Source: Locusta migratoria (Eukaryota > Arthropoda > Insecta > Orthoptera > Acrididae). From it: a stretch of 64,000 nt of DNA. Under the pieces are notes generated by a model. It saw nothing but the letters and a program-made list of their open reading frames with translations. It had not been told where the DNA came from and made no database searches. Below are positions 45,184-55,329 of the stretch, piece after piece; position 1 is the stretch's first letter, and every line of letters begins with the position of its first letter. The stretch is taken from assembly GCA_026315105.1 (NCBI GenBank), contig CM048750.1, forward strand, positions 164,452,549 to 164,516,548, written 5' to 3'. The translations under genes and the position numbers were made by a program.

Positions 45184-45779
45184 TGCAGAACTAAAGTAGT
45201 ATTGGTTTTCTGGATGGTGAGTGCTTTTTTGTGGGGGAGAGGGTGGTGAGAATAACTGGAACGTAAATGTAATGTCGTGCCTAGTGGAATGTAGAATGAG
45301 ATACGGGATAAGAGTGGGGAGCAAGAAGTGAGGTGATGATTGTGGGGATAGAGAGTTTTGTTTTTGCTGAGGTGTAGGTGAAGTGAAGGGTTACTAATGA
45401 TTTTGAACATCTGTTTAGTGATTCATTGTGGGTAGGGGAAGGGGAACAAAGATGACTTGGTAGTTGGTGTAAACTTTCAAAATGGTGGGATATAGCGTGA
45501 CATGAGCCACAAGTGAGAAAAAGACAAAGTGCACGTAATTTTTCTGTGGTGTGGGGGAATAGGGGATTTAAGAGTTGTGTTTCTAGTAGCATAGTGTTTG
45601 TAGCTGCATAGACGGACGAAAACTATTCATCATAATTATAAAAGCAAATATGGACGTCATTGCCACAGATATGAACAATTATAAAGGATGGAGAAAGTAA
45701 AAAACATGTCAAAAATCAGAGAAGAGGTATAGAAGAAAATGTGGTGATGAGCGACGAGAATGGAAATGAGATCCATAAC

Positions 45780-46616
45780 AGAGAAACTCTCAAGGCAGTT
45801 GGGAAAGTCTATTTTGAGTATTTGCTAAGTGCAAATAGACTTTACGATGACAGTACAGTAGAAAATGTAAAAGGCAGTACAGGAATGGTGAAAAATCGGA
45901 CTTGAGAGTGAAGTGGAAAAGGCAGTAAACAAGATGGAAGGAGTAAGGGCATTATGCGTGCATGGGGTGATGTGGAAATTGCGAAGGAAGTAGGGAAAAT
46001 TCGGATATATTGGCTGTTTCCGGTGATGAGGGTGGTATGGTAGCAAAAGAAAACCCAAAAGAATGGAAGAAGGGTTTGGTAGTCTCAATATTCAAGGAAG
46101 TAAATAGAAAGGAGTGCAGAAATTCCAGAGGAGTCACAACGATGTAACAATGTGCAAAAGTATAAGAGAAGTTATTGGTAAGTAGAATTAGAGGCAAAAT
46201 CGAGAGGTGAATGAGAGAATAGCACTATGAATTTCGATCTGAAAGATCTACAGTGGACCTAGTATTGGCAGTAAGGCAACTCCATAAATACTATTTTGAA
46301 TATAGGGAGGACTTCTTGATGGCCTTTCTAGACAGCCAAAAGGCGTATGACAGTGTGTTTAGGAAGGTTTGGCAAGCACTCGCAATTAAGGCAATCGAGA
46401 AAGAGACGTAGTCAGGGAGAAAGAGGGTGGAAGTATCAGTTGTATGAAAGTGGGAGAGGGAAGAACATGAAATTTCAAACAAGTGTGCGGGCTGAAGTAA
46501 GGCAGAGAATGTCACCCCTTCTTTTCAATGGGCCATGGATGACATAATGACAAAGGTAGCAATGAAAATTGAGAAAGAAAAGGTGAAAGGATTGGTGTTT
46601 GCTGACGACAGACAGT
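45780..46616 (+). pseudogene. LINE reverse transcriptase remnant, purine-rich
   Basis: With frames joined, readable blocks are EWKKGLVVSIFKEVNRKECR (46055-46115), FRSERSTVDLVLAVRQLH (46228-46285), EDFLMAFLDSQKAYDSVFRK (motif A, about 46308-46365), SVRAEVRQRMSPLLFN (46480-46530) and GLVFADDRQ (catalytic FADD at about 46590). All five lie in RT order on the plus strand. The upstream 45200-45780 is likewise strongly A/G-rich on the plus strand and may be more of the same element, but no endonuclease motif was readable. The clade is undecided. Dead through frameshifts. Confidence 0.72.
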
Positions 46617-47194
46617 AATCATACTAAATCAGACTTATTTGAGCAACACCTTTTATTAAGTCAGTCAATTGTTAAATCTCTTTTATTATCTGATCTTGTT
46701 TATAAAATTTTTCGGTATTGTTACAACCTATGACTTGATCTTAGCGGGCCTAGGCCTTTAAACATGTACACAAAATCATAGAGGCACCTGATGATAAGAC
46801 CTCAGGGCTCTAAATGCATTGTGTACAATAAAAATCAATTTTGTGACTGATGGCGAGTCCATTATCTTTTACTGAACTACAACAGTCACGGAAGTATCAC
46901 TGGCTATAATGAAGAAAATTAAGAAACATTAGTCGATTAATACATTGATTATTTGTAGTTGGCTGTGACTCGAATACTGGTTTACCGACATGTTGATGAC
47001 GTCAGGGGTCAAAGCAGACGGGTGGAATAGCGTCATAAAATAATGCCGCAGTGCGATATCAGTTGAAGCGCCTGAGACGACAAATTCACCGGAGCCTCCA
47101 GCTCAGTGTTTCCAACCTCTGAGGATGAAAAGTGCCATCCAGGAATTCAAAATAACCCTTTTCAACATAAAGTGTCCCATGGTATACGTAAGCG
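46617..47194. other. mostly unidentified; possible fold-back/Penelope end at 46788
   Basis: 46788-46850 (CTGATGATAAGACC, GGGCTCT, AAATGCATT, then AATAAAAATCAATTTT) resembles the terminal motif of the fold-back and Penelope elements. The rest shows nothing. Confidence 0.35.
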
Positions 47195-47870
47195 TCAATC
47201 CATGAGGACGGTCGCCGTAAGTGTAAGAATCACGTACGATATATAGTTCACGAGATATGACGTCATAAACAATGATATGCGCGAAAAACTGCTGCATTTT
47301 GCTACAATGATGCTCATTTTCTCCTAAACCATTGGACCGATTGCAACCAAATTTGGTACACACATTCCTTACCGTGATGCAATAATTGCTGCATGATAAA
47401 TATTCACATACGGCACATCGTTCCAAAGATTTTACGTCGTAACAAATAGAAATCGCAAAAAATACCATATAATGCGGCGAGACTTTCGAAATACACTGTA
47501 TGAGAATGACAGTACTTAGCGACTTGCAACAAACTTTAAACATAATTTCTAACCTTCATTAAACTTTTTCTCGCTGGCAACCATAATAAAATGATGAAAG
47601 GAAAAATTTTCCTCGGTTACTACTTTTCCGCTATTTATGGATAAAAATACGGCTCTCCGTATAACGTTACAATTTATAACTTGAACACTACAAATTCTAC
47701 CGACAGGAAATTTTACAGACAGTATACACATATATAGTTCAATGTAGTTTCTAATTTGTATCACATTTCGACACGTAGTTCTTGAGATATGAGCACGGAA
47801 ACAGTAACGTTCATGGAAAATTGCTCCATCCGGCTGGAAGCGAAAGCAGTTTATTTCCATAGAGCTACAA
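47195..47870 (+). mobile_element. diverged Helitron copy
   Basis: Aligns through most of its length with 40590-41190: CACGAGATATGACGTCATAA, TGCTCATTTTCTCCTAAACC, ACACACATTCCTTACCGTGA, ATGCGGCGAGA, CTTTTTCTCGCTGGCAACCA and GAGATATGAGCAC. The terminal part (AATTGTATTCGCAAGAGATT) reappears at 48356-48400, so insertions including the SINE at 48183 separate body and tail. Confidence 0.7.
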
Positions 47871-48182
47871 GTAAAGGAACAGAATAAAACAGTACACCCA
47901 ACGAATACCCATTATATCCCAGAAATCTACCTTCAAGAGACTGCAGTTTCTATTGGAACTTGCATTTTCTATTACGATTAATAAATTTCATGGCAATCTA
48001 TTAAATACTTCGGAATGGGTTTGGGATCTTCATGTCAGGGGCGGGCTCACCAAAGAATTTATTCATATTAGAGCCTGGAAGATATACATATGTCGTATGT
48101 GTGTGTGTGTTATAGAGGGGGAAAGGTTATTGCATTAGGAAAAAAGAAATCTTAAAAGTACTCTTACTTCAAAATTTTCAAT
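47871..48182. other. no identifiable feature
   Basis: Separates the Helitron body from the next SINE. Nothing recognised. Confidence 0.45.
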
Positions 48183-48342
48183 GTATGTTAAGGTTATGGG
48201 ACTTAACTGCGGGGTCATCAGTCCCTAAACTTATACACAACTTATGAACTACCTTATACCAAAGAAGGCACAAGTATCCATGCCCGAGGGGGGTGGGGGA
48301 GGGGGAGGGGGATTCGAACCTCGACGGGGAACAGCCTCGCGC
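48183..48342 (-). repeat. tRNA-derived SINE, head truncated
   Basis: Minus copy with a G-rich expansion (GGGGGTGGGGGAGGGGGAGG-type) between CCCGAG and GATTCGAAC at about 48288-48312. It ends within the tRNA-like head (GAGGCTGTTCCCCGTCG). Confidence 0.85.
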
Positions 48343-48400
48343 AAGTATTAGATTATTATTTCGTTACTACTAATTGTATTCGCAAGAGATTTTACAAACC

Positions 48401-49049
48401 TGGTAACGTGAAATCATTAACAAATCGACACAGATTAAGCACGATAACAATGAGATGTTTACCGAAATGTGAAACAAGGCAAAATAGAAATTGTTCGCTA
48501 TCCAAGTGCGAGCAGAATCCCAGATCTATCGCGTCATGGTTAATTTGTGATAGTTTTAGACTGCGGGAGATCGAAGTTGAATTTCAGTTCTGATTGCACA
48601 ATTTTACTTCTTGATTTTCACAAAATTATGGATTATTATTACGGTCATTCACCTTCTTGTAGCTGTATTTGATTGACCAGTTTCATTAGGAAATAATTCA
48701 TTAACCCCCTCCCCCAAAAAACTTTACTTCAATATCAATGGCAAGTCAATACAGTGATCATAATTACAATAATGAATGTGAAAATTTTCCTTACAAATGT
48801 TTCTCTTATAACTTACCCCAGATAAAAAACACTATTTCGAACACTGCTATAGTAATTAATAATGACTTAAAGGAAGCTTTCATATTATAATATTAGCAGA
48901 ACAGCCAAGATCACATCCTTCCCATTCCTTTATTGATAGCGCATTAGGCAAATCAGTAAGGCAGTTTTAAACAAGCTACATTTGTTTCTCTGCTTATGCA
49001 GCTTGCCATTATAACATTAATTTGTTTAGTATTTAATGGAGTTAGTAAT
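48401..49049. other. no identifiable feature
   Basis: AT-rich, no motif. Confidence 0.5.
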
Positions 49050-49290
49050 TTATGAAAGAAATCGCAATTAGCGGTCACTTATGGCTTCACTGTACTAGTT
49101 TTAGATGAAATACCAAACTGCGGCGAATGAAATTTCGTGCGCGGTCGGGATTCGAACCCGGGATCTCCTGCTTATTAGGCAGACGCATTGACCACTCCGA
49201 CACCGAGGACGCAGTGACCAACCCGACTGCAGAGGACTCTTCCCTGCACGTTTCATAAGTGATCGCAAATTGCGATTTCTTTCATTAAAT
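49050..49290. mobile_element. MITE-like element with a tRNA-like core
   Basis: Terminal inverted repeats of about 33 bases: left ATGAAAGAAATCGCAATTA followed by GCGGTCACTTATG (49051-49084), right CATAAGTGATCGC followed by AAATTGCGATTTCTTTCATT (49254-49286). The core (49133-49222, minus strand) is tRNA-like. It has a TCGGAGTGGTC A box, CTGCCTAATAAGCAG that can form an anticodon arm with AAT in the anticodon place, and GGGTTCGAATCCCG as B box and T arm. The acceptor stem does not pair. Confidence 0.7.
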
Positions 49291-49544
49291 GAACGCTGCA
49301 ATGTCGTCAAAAATATATAATTAGTAATATATGTTTTTGGCTTTCATTTAACAATGTCGCTATTCATTTCTCTTGTCTCATCTTCCTTGCAGCTAACACG
49401 TGTTTCGTAATGATGAAAGCAAATTACTTCAATAATAATAGTAACGAATCTGATGCCAATTCGAAGTTTTCATTTTACACTATAGAAGACCCTGATATTC
49501 GTCTTACGATACTCAAACAAATGGATCATGCTGCTTCATCTACA

Positions 49545-50420
49545 TCTACATGGCATAGTCTGCAAATCACATTTAAGTGCCTGGCAGAGGGTTCATCGAA
49601 CCACAATTATACTATTAATCTCCCATTTCATTCTCGAATAGCGCGCGGGAAGAAAGAATACCTGAATCTCTCTGTGCGAGCTCTGATTTCTCGTATTTTA
49701 TTCTGATGATCATTACTACCTATGTAAGTGGGAGTCAACAATATATTTTCGCATTCGGAGGAGAATGTTGTCGATTGGAGTTTCGCAAGTAGCCCACGCC
49801 GCAGCGATAAGCGCCGTTGCTGTAATGATTCCCATCCCAGGTCCTGTATCATTTCCGTAACGCTGTCTCCCCTGTATCGTGACAATACTAAACGAGCTGT
49901 CCTTCTGTGGACTCTTTCGATGTCCTCCGTCAAACCCACCTGATAAGGATCCCACACTGGGCAGCAATACTCCAAAAATGGACAGACAAGCGTAGTGTAT
50001 GCAGTTTCTTTTGTAGTTCTGTTGGATGTTTTAAGGGTTCTGCCAATAAAACTCAGTCTCTGGTTCGTCTTTCCCACGATATTATCAACGTGTTCTATCC
50101 AATTTAAGTCTGAAGTAATAGTAATTCATAGGTATTTTGTGGAGTTTACGGCCTTCACATATGATTGATTTATCTTGTAAACAACGTTTAACGGATTTCT
50201 TTTCTTACTCATGTGGATGACATACAATTCTCATTATTTAGAGTCAATTGCCAATTTTTACACTATACTGATATCTTATTCAGATCGTTCTGCAGTTGGC
50301 TTAACGAAGTATACTGTGCGAGAGTATCATGATATTTCCTAGCCATGTTATTATAAATTTTAAATGCTTCACTGACGATTATTTCCTGAGCTACGCGAAG
50401 AAAATACAAGACCACCTCTG
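49545..50420 (-). pseudogene. CR1/jockey-type LINE, 3' part
   Basis: 49628-50077 is an unbroken frame of 149 codons covering the region after the RT: TNQRLSFIGRTLKTSNRTTK, EYCCPVWDPYQVGLTEDIER, VHRRTARLVLSRY, LGWESLQQRRLSLRRGLLAK. Upstream, 50150-50410 has LQNDLNKISV and CKNWQLTLNNENC, homologous to QSDFDKISTWCENSQLTLNK in the 1-1115 copy. The catalytic FADD region is lost past 50420, where a SINE starts. The 3' tail is CATGTAGATGTAGATG on the minus strand at 49545-49560. Same family as 1-1115, 1150-1245 and 62040-62275. Confidence 0.86.
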
Positions 50421-50429
50421 ATATAATAG

Positions 50430-50622
50430 CCGGCCGCGGTGGCCGAGCGGTCTGCGGCGCGCCCGTCACGATCAGTACGGCTGCTACGGTCGGGGGTTCG
50501 AATCCCCCCCCCCCCTAGGGCATGGATGTTTGTGTCGTCTTTAATATTAGTTCATAAGTAGTTTGTAAGTTTAGGAACTGATGACCCTGCACTGAAGTCC
50601 CTTAAGCTAACAAATATTTTTA
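50430..50622 (+). repeat. tRNA-derived SINE
   Basis: Plus copy with the best-preserved head: CGGCCGCGGTGGCCGAGCGG. Ten C follow the B box TTCGAATCC. End CTAACAAATATTTTTATC. Flanks CTGATATAATA and ATCAGATAATATT suggest an imperfect target duplication. Confidence 0.92.
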
Positions 50623-51127
50623 TCAGATAATATTCTGAAAATTTGTTTACTTATAATAATTTTTTCAGTTCATGTTCATACCATCTAAATAAAATAAATA
50701 AAAACCTATGAAACAGTTATCTCAACTATTACTTTCGATGTGAAGTATATGAAATCTTCATTGCAGTGTTAATAACTGAACAGCGGAATATTTTGTTTTC
50801 ATACGATAAATGAGCCAATTTGTAATCTTTCTTACTCCAAATATTTTGATCTCGTTTTTCCCATGTATTGGTTTAATGTGGCAAGAAACTCCAGACTGAG
50901 TCTCCAATGCAATTATTCTCTACCGGAGGACGGTAATGGGTTCCTGAAGCTGCCATATGGCGGTAGAAGTCAGTTCCCGAAGGCCAAGCATTCCATGGCG
51001 CAAACTACTTGCTAAGGAGAACAGTGGACGACAGTAAACCAGTAACGAGCTCCTGGCACCAGGCATTTACCATAACTATGTGCGTAAAAGTCACAAAAAC
51101 ATGTAAGATTCCAATGTCTAATACATT
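50623..51127. other. no identifiable feature
   Basis: No motif recognised. Confidence 0.5.
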
Positions 51128-51384
51128 AGAAGAAAGTAATCTTAGGGTTTAACGTCGCGTCGACATCGTGGTCATTAGAGATGAAGCTCATGATGGGAAT
51201 TTTTGGGTATGAATAGGGAAGAAAATCAGCCGTGCCCTTTCACAGGAACCATCCCGGCATTTGCCCGGACTGATTTAGGGATATAACGGAAAAACTAAAC
51301 CTGGACGGTCGGAACTGTATTTGAACCACAGTCCTACCGAATGCGTGTCCAGTGTGTTATCAATTAGCCACGTCGTTCGGTAAA
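51128..51384 (-). repeat. second SINE family (tRNA-derived, insect type)
   Basis: Minus strand: CCGAACGACGTGGCTAATTG head, ACACACTGGACACGCATTCG, GTGGTTCAAATACAG (B box), then TCCCTAAATCAGTCCGGGCA, AATGCCGGGATGGTTCCTGT and GAAAGGGCACGGCTGATTTT. The order of blocks is that of a SINE type I recall from many insect genomes. Distinct in body from the dominant family. Confidence 0.78.
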
Positions 51385-51627
51385 TACAGAAGACAATGAA
51401 ACATTGTTTTATTGTAGACTCCAGTAAACATATATTTACATGCAGAGATCCGGTATGAAGTGCGTGGGAAAGGGTACTTTTTAATGTACATCATATTACG
51501 AATTGTTTGTGCTCTATTCATGAATATAACTGTCGAATAGTACCTCCACTATCTGCACCATACTAGTCGCAGAAGGTTGAAGAAAATTACAGTGTACGTA
51601 CCACGAGCTTACTAAGCTGTTTCTCGC

Positions 51628-51725
51628 AAAATGATTAGATTACATTACAATTGTACAGTAGATCATGAATACTAGATTTCGTAACGTTGTGGAACGTGTC
51701 AGTTTAGTGAAAGATAATGGAAAGA
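51628..51725 (-). mobile_element. LINE 3' tail (TAATC-tailed family)
   Basis: The minus strand has ACACGTTCCACAACGTTACG and ends toward TGTAATCTAATC. Same 3' end as at 16383 and 42398, here about 100 bases only. Confidence 0.7.
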
Positions 51726-51904
51726 TAAAAGACATGGCATACATTTCAAGACGGTTATTTTGGTTAGTGTTCATAAAACTACGTTTTTGTTATCTACCAT
51801 TTATTTACCTACCAACTTCTATAGCGACTATATTAGTATAATACATCTTTAGTTCTATAATACACACAATGACTTCGCAATCTCACCATAATATAATGAC
51901 ATCA

Positions 51905-51974
51905 GAGGGACTGATGACCTCCTTGTTTGGTCCCTCATTTCCACGAACACACACACACACACACACACACACAT
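51905..51974 (+). repeat. tail of the second SINE family with (CA)n
   Basis: GGACTGATGACCTCCTTGTT, then TGGTCCCTC, is the 3' end of the second SINE type, followed by a CA tract (51949-51974). Confidence 0.55.
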
Positions 51975-52032
51975 AATAACATCAGAATACATATGATTTT
52001 CGGGCAATTACACATTGACATATAAAAATAAT

Positions 52033-52175
52033 TTGTTGTTGTTGTTGTTTTCACTCCTCAGACTGGTTTGATGCAGCTCTCCACGCTACCACCCTGTCCT
52101 GTCCAAGCCTCTTAATCTGAGAACAAGGTCGGCAAACTACATTATTTTGAATCTGCTTACTCACATTTGCATGAA
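52033..52175 (-). mobile_element. RTE-like LINE 3' end
   Basis: TTGTTGTTGTTG then CTCCTCAGACTGGTTTGATG and CAGCTCTCCACGCTACCACC is the complement of the 3' end seen at 27150-27245 (CAGACTGAAGACC-type then CAACAA). Only the non-coding tail and a little of the coding end remain. Confidence 0.7.
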
Positions 52176-53085
52176 GTATTTTAAATATTATATTACTTTG
52201 CCATGCGATTGCCAAGTAATTATGTTTATTATTAGAAATAGAGGTGTATAATTTTGATATAGTCACTACAGATGATGGTAGATAACTAATTTGATAAAAA
52301 ATTGCGACAAGATGTTGAATAGTTGGATCCACGAACACTAACGAAACTAACCGACTTCGTTTCCCTTGAGATCTCATGACGTTTAATGGTGGAAAGAATT
52401 CGTAGCGAGACTTGCGTGTTTGTACATTTTACTTTTTTTGTACATCAGCCACGGATTTTCTTAAAACCCATTCCTGTCTCTTTGGTTTCGTTTGGTTTGG
52501 TTTGATGTAGCAGTATTTGGGAAGCCCGGAAAGTCGATTAAATTGTTATTTTTCAATCCTTTAATCAGTTTAGTGGATCACTAAACAAATATCAACAAGT
52601 TAGTGTTGTATTTCGCATCAGTTTGTCAACTTCAGAGTACACGAAAGTTGCGGATAAGAGAAATAGTATTACACAAATATCACGACAGAATTTTACTTAT
52701 GGTAGTGGTGGCCTAGTGTGCTGAAGTTGGCAGCGCCTGACAAATGAGCACTTCGGAAAACCAGGCACAATGACGGGCATAATATTTCCTGCTGACCATA
52801 AAGTAAATAATGAAATTTATTCCTGCTCTGTAGTTGACATGTTCCTGTATGTATCCCTCACACAGTGAACATTTCGTTGCGAACATTTGCACACTACGCC
52901 ACCGCCGTAAGTAAAATTTAGCCTTTACGTCAAAAGTCTAAAAGTGGCGAAATTATATCAGTTTGTCCCTATTTCTTACGATTGTTATATCCTTACGTAA
53001 ATAATTGTTGATACGTTGTTTAAAGTGAGAGGGAGACCAATAATAGTGTATTCGATAGTGCCGGTCTAGTAATGTGTGTCACTGT
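52176..53085. other. no identifiable feature
   Basis: No motif recognised. GTTTGGTTTGGTTTG short repeat at 52490-52505. Confidence 0.5.
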
Positions 53086-53087
53086 TT

Positions 53088-53216
53088 CTATCGATGATTG
53101 TTTTGGCACCCAAACCTTCGATTTTCTCCGACATCGATGTTTTCCTTCCGATGTTCATCGTCCATCGATTTCTTTGAATTGATGTTACCATCGATGTTTT
53201 TCTGATATCGATCATC
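53088..53216. promoter_or_regulatory. cluster of CATCGATG / TATCGAT sites
   Basis: Five ATCGAT-centred palindromes fall within about 130 bases (near 53091, 53133, 53164, 53189 and 53208), separated by T-rich spacers. ATCGAT cores resemble insect DREF-type or BEAF-type sites (TATCGATA, CGATA), but the cluster could equally be a degenerate tandem repeat. Confidence 0.4.
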
Positions 53217-53889
53217 CATATGACAGTTGTTGGTAACATTTCAATTTTTGACGTTCGCTTTTTAATAGATTTGGAGAATTTAAATCGTGATTCAAGCTAT
53301 ACATTTGAAGACATCTACATCGTTTTACCACTCTTAACGGCTATGTTCACTTATGATTATTGCATTTGCACATCTAGAGCAAACCATCTTTGGAATTATA
53401 AAAGTTTCACTGGCCTCCTGATAAAAACCATCGTAGAAAATCGGTACCTAAACATTCAAGTTCACGTAATGATATCATGTGACAATCTTAGCTTAATGTT
53501 GATAACACGAGCAGAACCAGCACCTGCTAGAGAAGACAGAACGCAGTATTGACTCCAAAGAGTTTCCACTTTATGGCCCAGAACATAGTGGGCGTCTCCC
53601 AGATCAATAGCGTCTCCCTATCTCTGCTGTCTTGTGGTTTGAAACCAACATCTAACGTTTTCGTTCCTGGTCTAACATTTTTGACCTGCGACGTGTGACG
53701 AAATTTGCGACATAACGAGCAACCGCTCATTTATAGCTGAAATCAAGGTAGAATGTAGGTGTCATTAGAACTGATTCCATCTGCAACAATTTAAGCTATA
53801 TCTTACAATCTATTCATCATTCTGTAATCAGGTGCCACATGTGATTTCTGAAGACTCTACAGTTTGTAGAATGGTAGCGCCTAGGTTAA
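53217..53889. other. no identifiable feature
   Basis: Contains an open frame of 110 codons (53220-53552, plus) that shows no family resemblance and no supporting signals. Not called. Confidence 0.4.
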
Positions 53890-53904
53890 AATGAAAAAGG
53901 AAAA

Positions 53905-53995
53905 AAAAAAAAAGTTAAAGGAACAGGAATCAAACCCGCGATTTTCCTGATGAGAATCCAGTACGTTACCACAAGACCACTAATACAATGCTTTC
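53905..53995 (-). repeat. tRNA-like sequence (pseudogene or SINE head)
   Basis: Minus strand: TGGTCTTGTGGTAACGT fits an A box, CGGGTTTGATTCCTG a B box and T arm. The intervening CTGGATTCTCATCAGG can form a four- to five-base anticodon arm (TCT in the anticodon place). A run of 13 T follows the tRNA-like part (poly(A) at 53899-53912 on the plus strand), as in a Pol III terminator. Acceptor pairing is not evident, so not a functional tRNA call. Confidence 0.45.
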
Positions 53996-54950
53996 TCTGC
54001 CTAGATGCAGCTACTATTCCTTCAGGCAAAGATGTGTTTCCAGAACGGAAATTATATTTACAGATGTTTGAATTTTTCTTTCCATTCTAGGCTAAACACT
54101 ATCTGAATATAAAATTTGAGGTCAATGTGTCTACTAGAAGTACCTTAGAATTTTGATGATCGGTGAGTAAGTGAGAGACAATATTAGCCATTTTCAACTG
54201 CTAATATTTCGTAAACTTTAAGGTGTTCAATAATATAAATTGAAACTATAGCTAGTTATAGTACGCACTCTTGGTAACCGAAAATCCAGGCTTCAAGGTT
54301 TATCCACAACGGAGATACAGGGGGTCGAAAGTGCCGTCTACAGCTACCGTGCCCCTAGATTATGGAACTGTTCGCACTGCATATGGTTCTTCTTCTTCTT
54401 CTTTTCCTCCTTCTCTTTATAGGTTACGTTACCGTCTTTCAGTCTACTTCAGACCAGACGTGTTTTGCTTTATTTTAAAGCATCTTCAGTGGTTAACTTT
54501 TTTATGTTGCCCTATTCATGTGTTTTTTGTAATAAATTGCCACTAGTTGTCACTATTTTCAACTACTGGTACAGTAAGCAATTTCCACTTGTGAAGTCTA
54601 GATTGACATGTTACTGACTACTTATACTTTCGCCAATTTAGCAGTGTAATATGCCATAATACTTTTAATTGTTCCTCTTTCACTAGTAGTTCTAAATATT
54701 TTAGGATGCAGTCTCTTTCCTCTTAAGAGTAAACGTTCCTTTTGTACATCTCCAGCTTTACGAAAGATTGAATACACTACCAAAAATCGGCCTGTTTTTT
54801 GTTCCTCTCTGTTGTTACTGGCAGCATGTCCCATGAGAACCTCCGAAATAATATCTGTTCGTGAAAAATATAGTACTGTATATTTAAACAGTCATTGTTC
54901 GTTTCCTTCTCGTAACATATCATTTTACCTGCGTGAGAAAATGCAGCTAG
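53996..54950. other. mostly unidentified; fold-back-like end at 54454
   Basis: Includes (TTC)n at about 54388-54405. 54454-54492 on the minus strand has CTGAAGATG, a perfect GCTTTA/TAAAGC hairpin, AAAAC and ACGTC, like the terminal motif of the Penelope and fold-back elements. No ORF of note. Confidence 0.35.
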
Positions 54951-55329
54951 CAAGCGTTCGAGCCACAGCGTTGCCCAGACAATGCTGAGGTTCAGATTCT
55001 GTTGGAAACCTGAGGCAGCCTATTTGCGCTCCTTCGGCAGGGAGGGCCGAGCAGAAACGTCGCTAGTAACAAGCGCGTTTGTTCTGGTGAACGCACCAGC
55101 TCCTATGTTACTCGAAACCTGGCGGAAACACACGAATCTCCCCGAAAGGCTGACACTTGCTAATTCTCACTTTGTACAAGCTCAATGCCTCTGGGAGAGC
55201 TACATCTGCTTCTCACATTTGGTTTTGGCACATTGAAGATTTAGATTTCGTAAAATTTCTTATAACTGAATGTCGAATAATGACGCATTACTTCTTGAAT
55301 GGTTCACGGGAGTACCGTCGGGTCGTATT

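Noticed and set aside
44982..45410. Minus frame of 142 codons and the plus frame over the same TA/TG tract
   Set aside because: Both are created by the (TA)n(TG)n microsatellite and by the purine bias of the plus strand. The sense strand of the neighbouring LINE is plus.
49133..49222. Possible tRNA-Ile(AAT) gene
   Set aside because: Anticodon arm and T arm look good, but the acceptor stem does not pair and the unit sits inside a terminal-repeat element.
53220..53552. Open frame of 110 codons (plus)
   Set aside because: No family resemblance, no supporting promoter or splice context, and a length that chance allows in AT-rich DNA.
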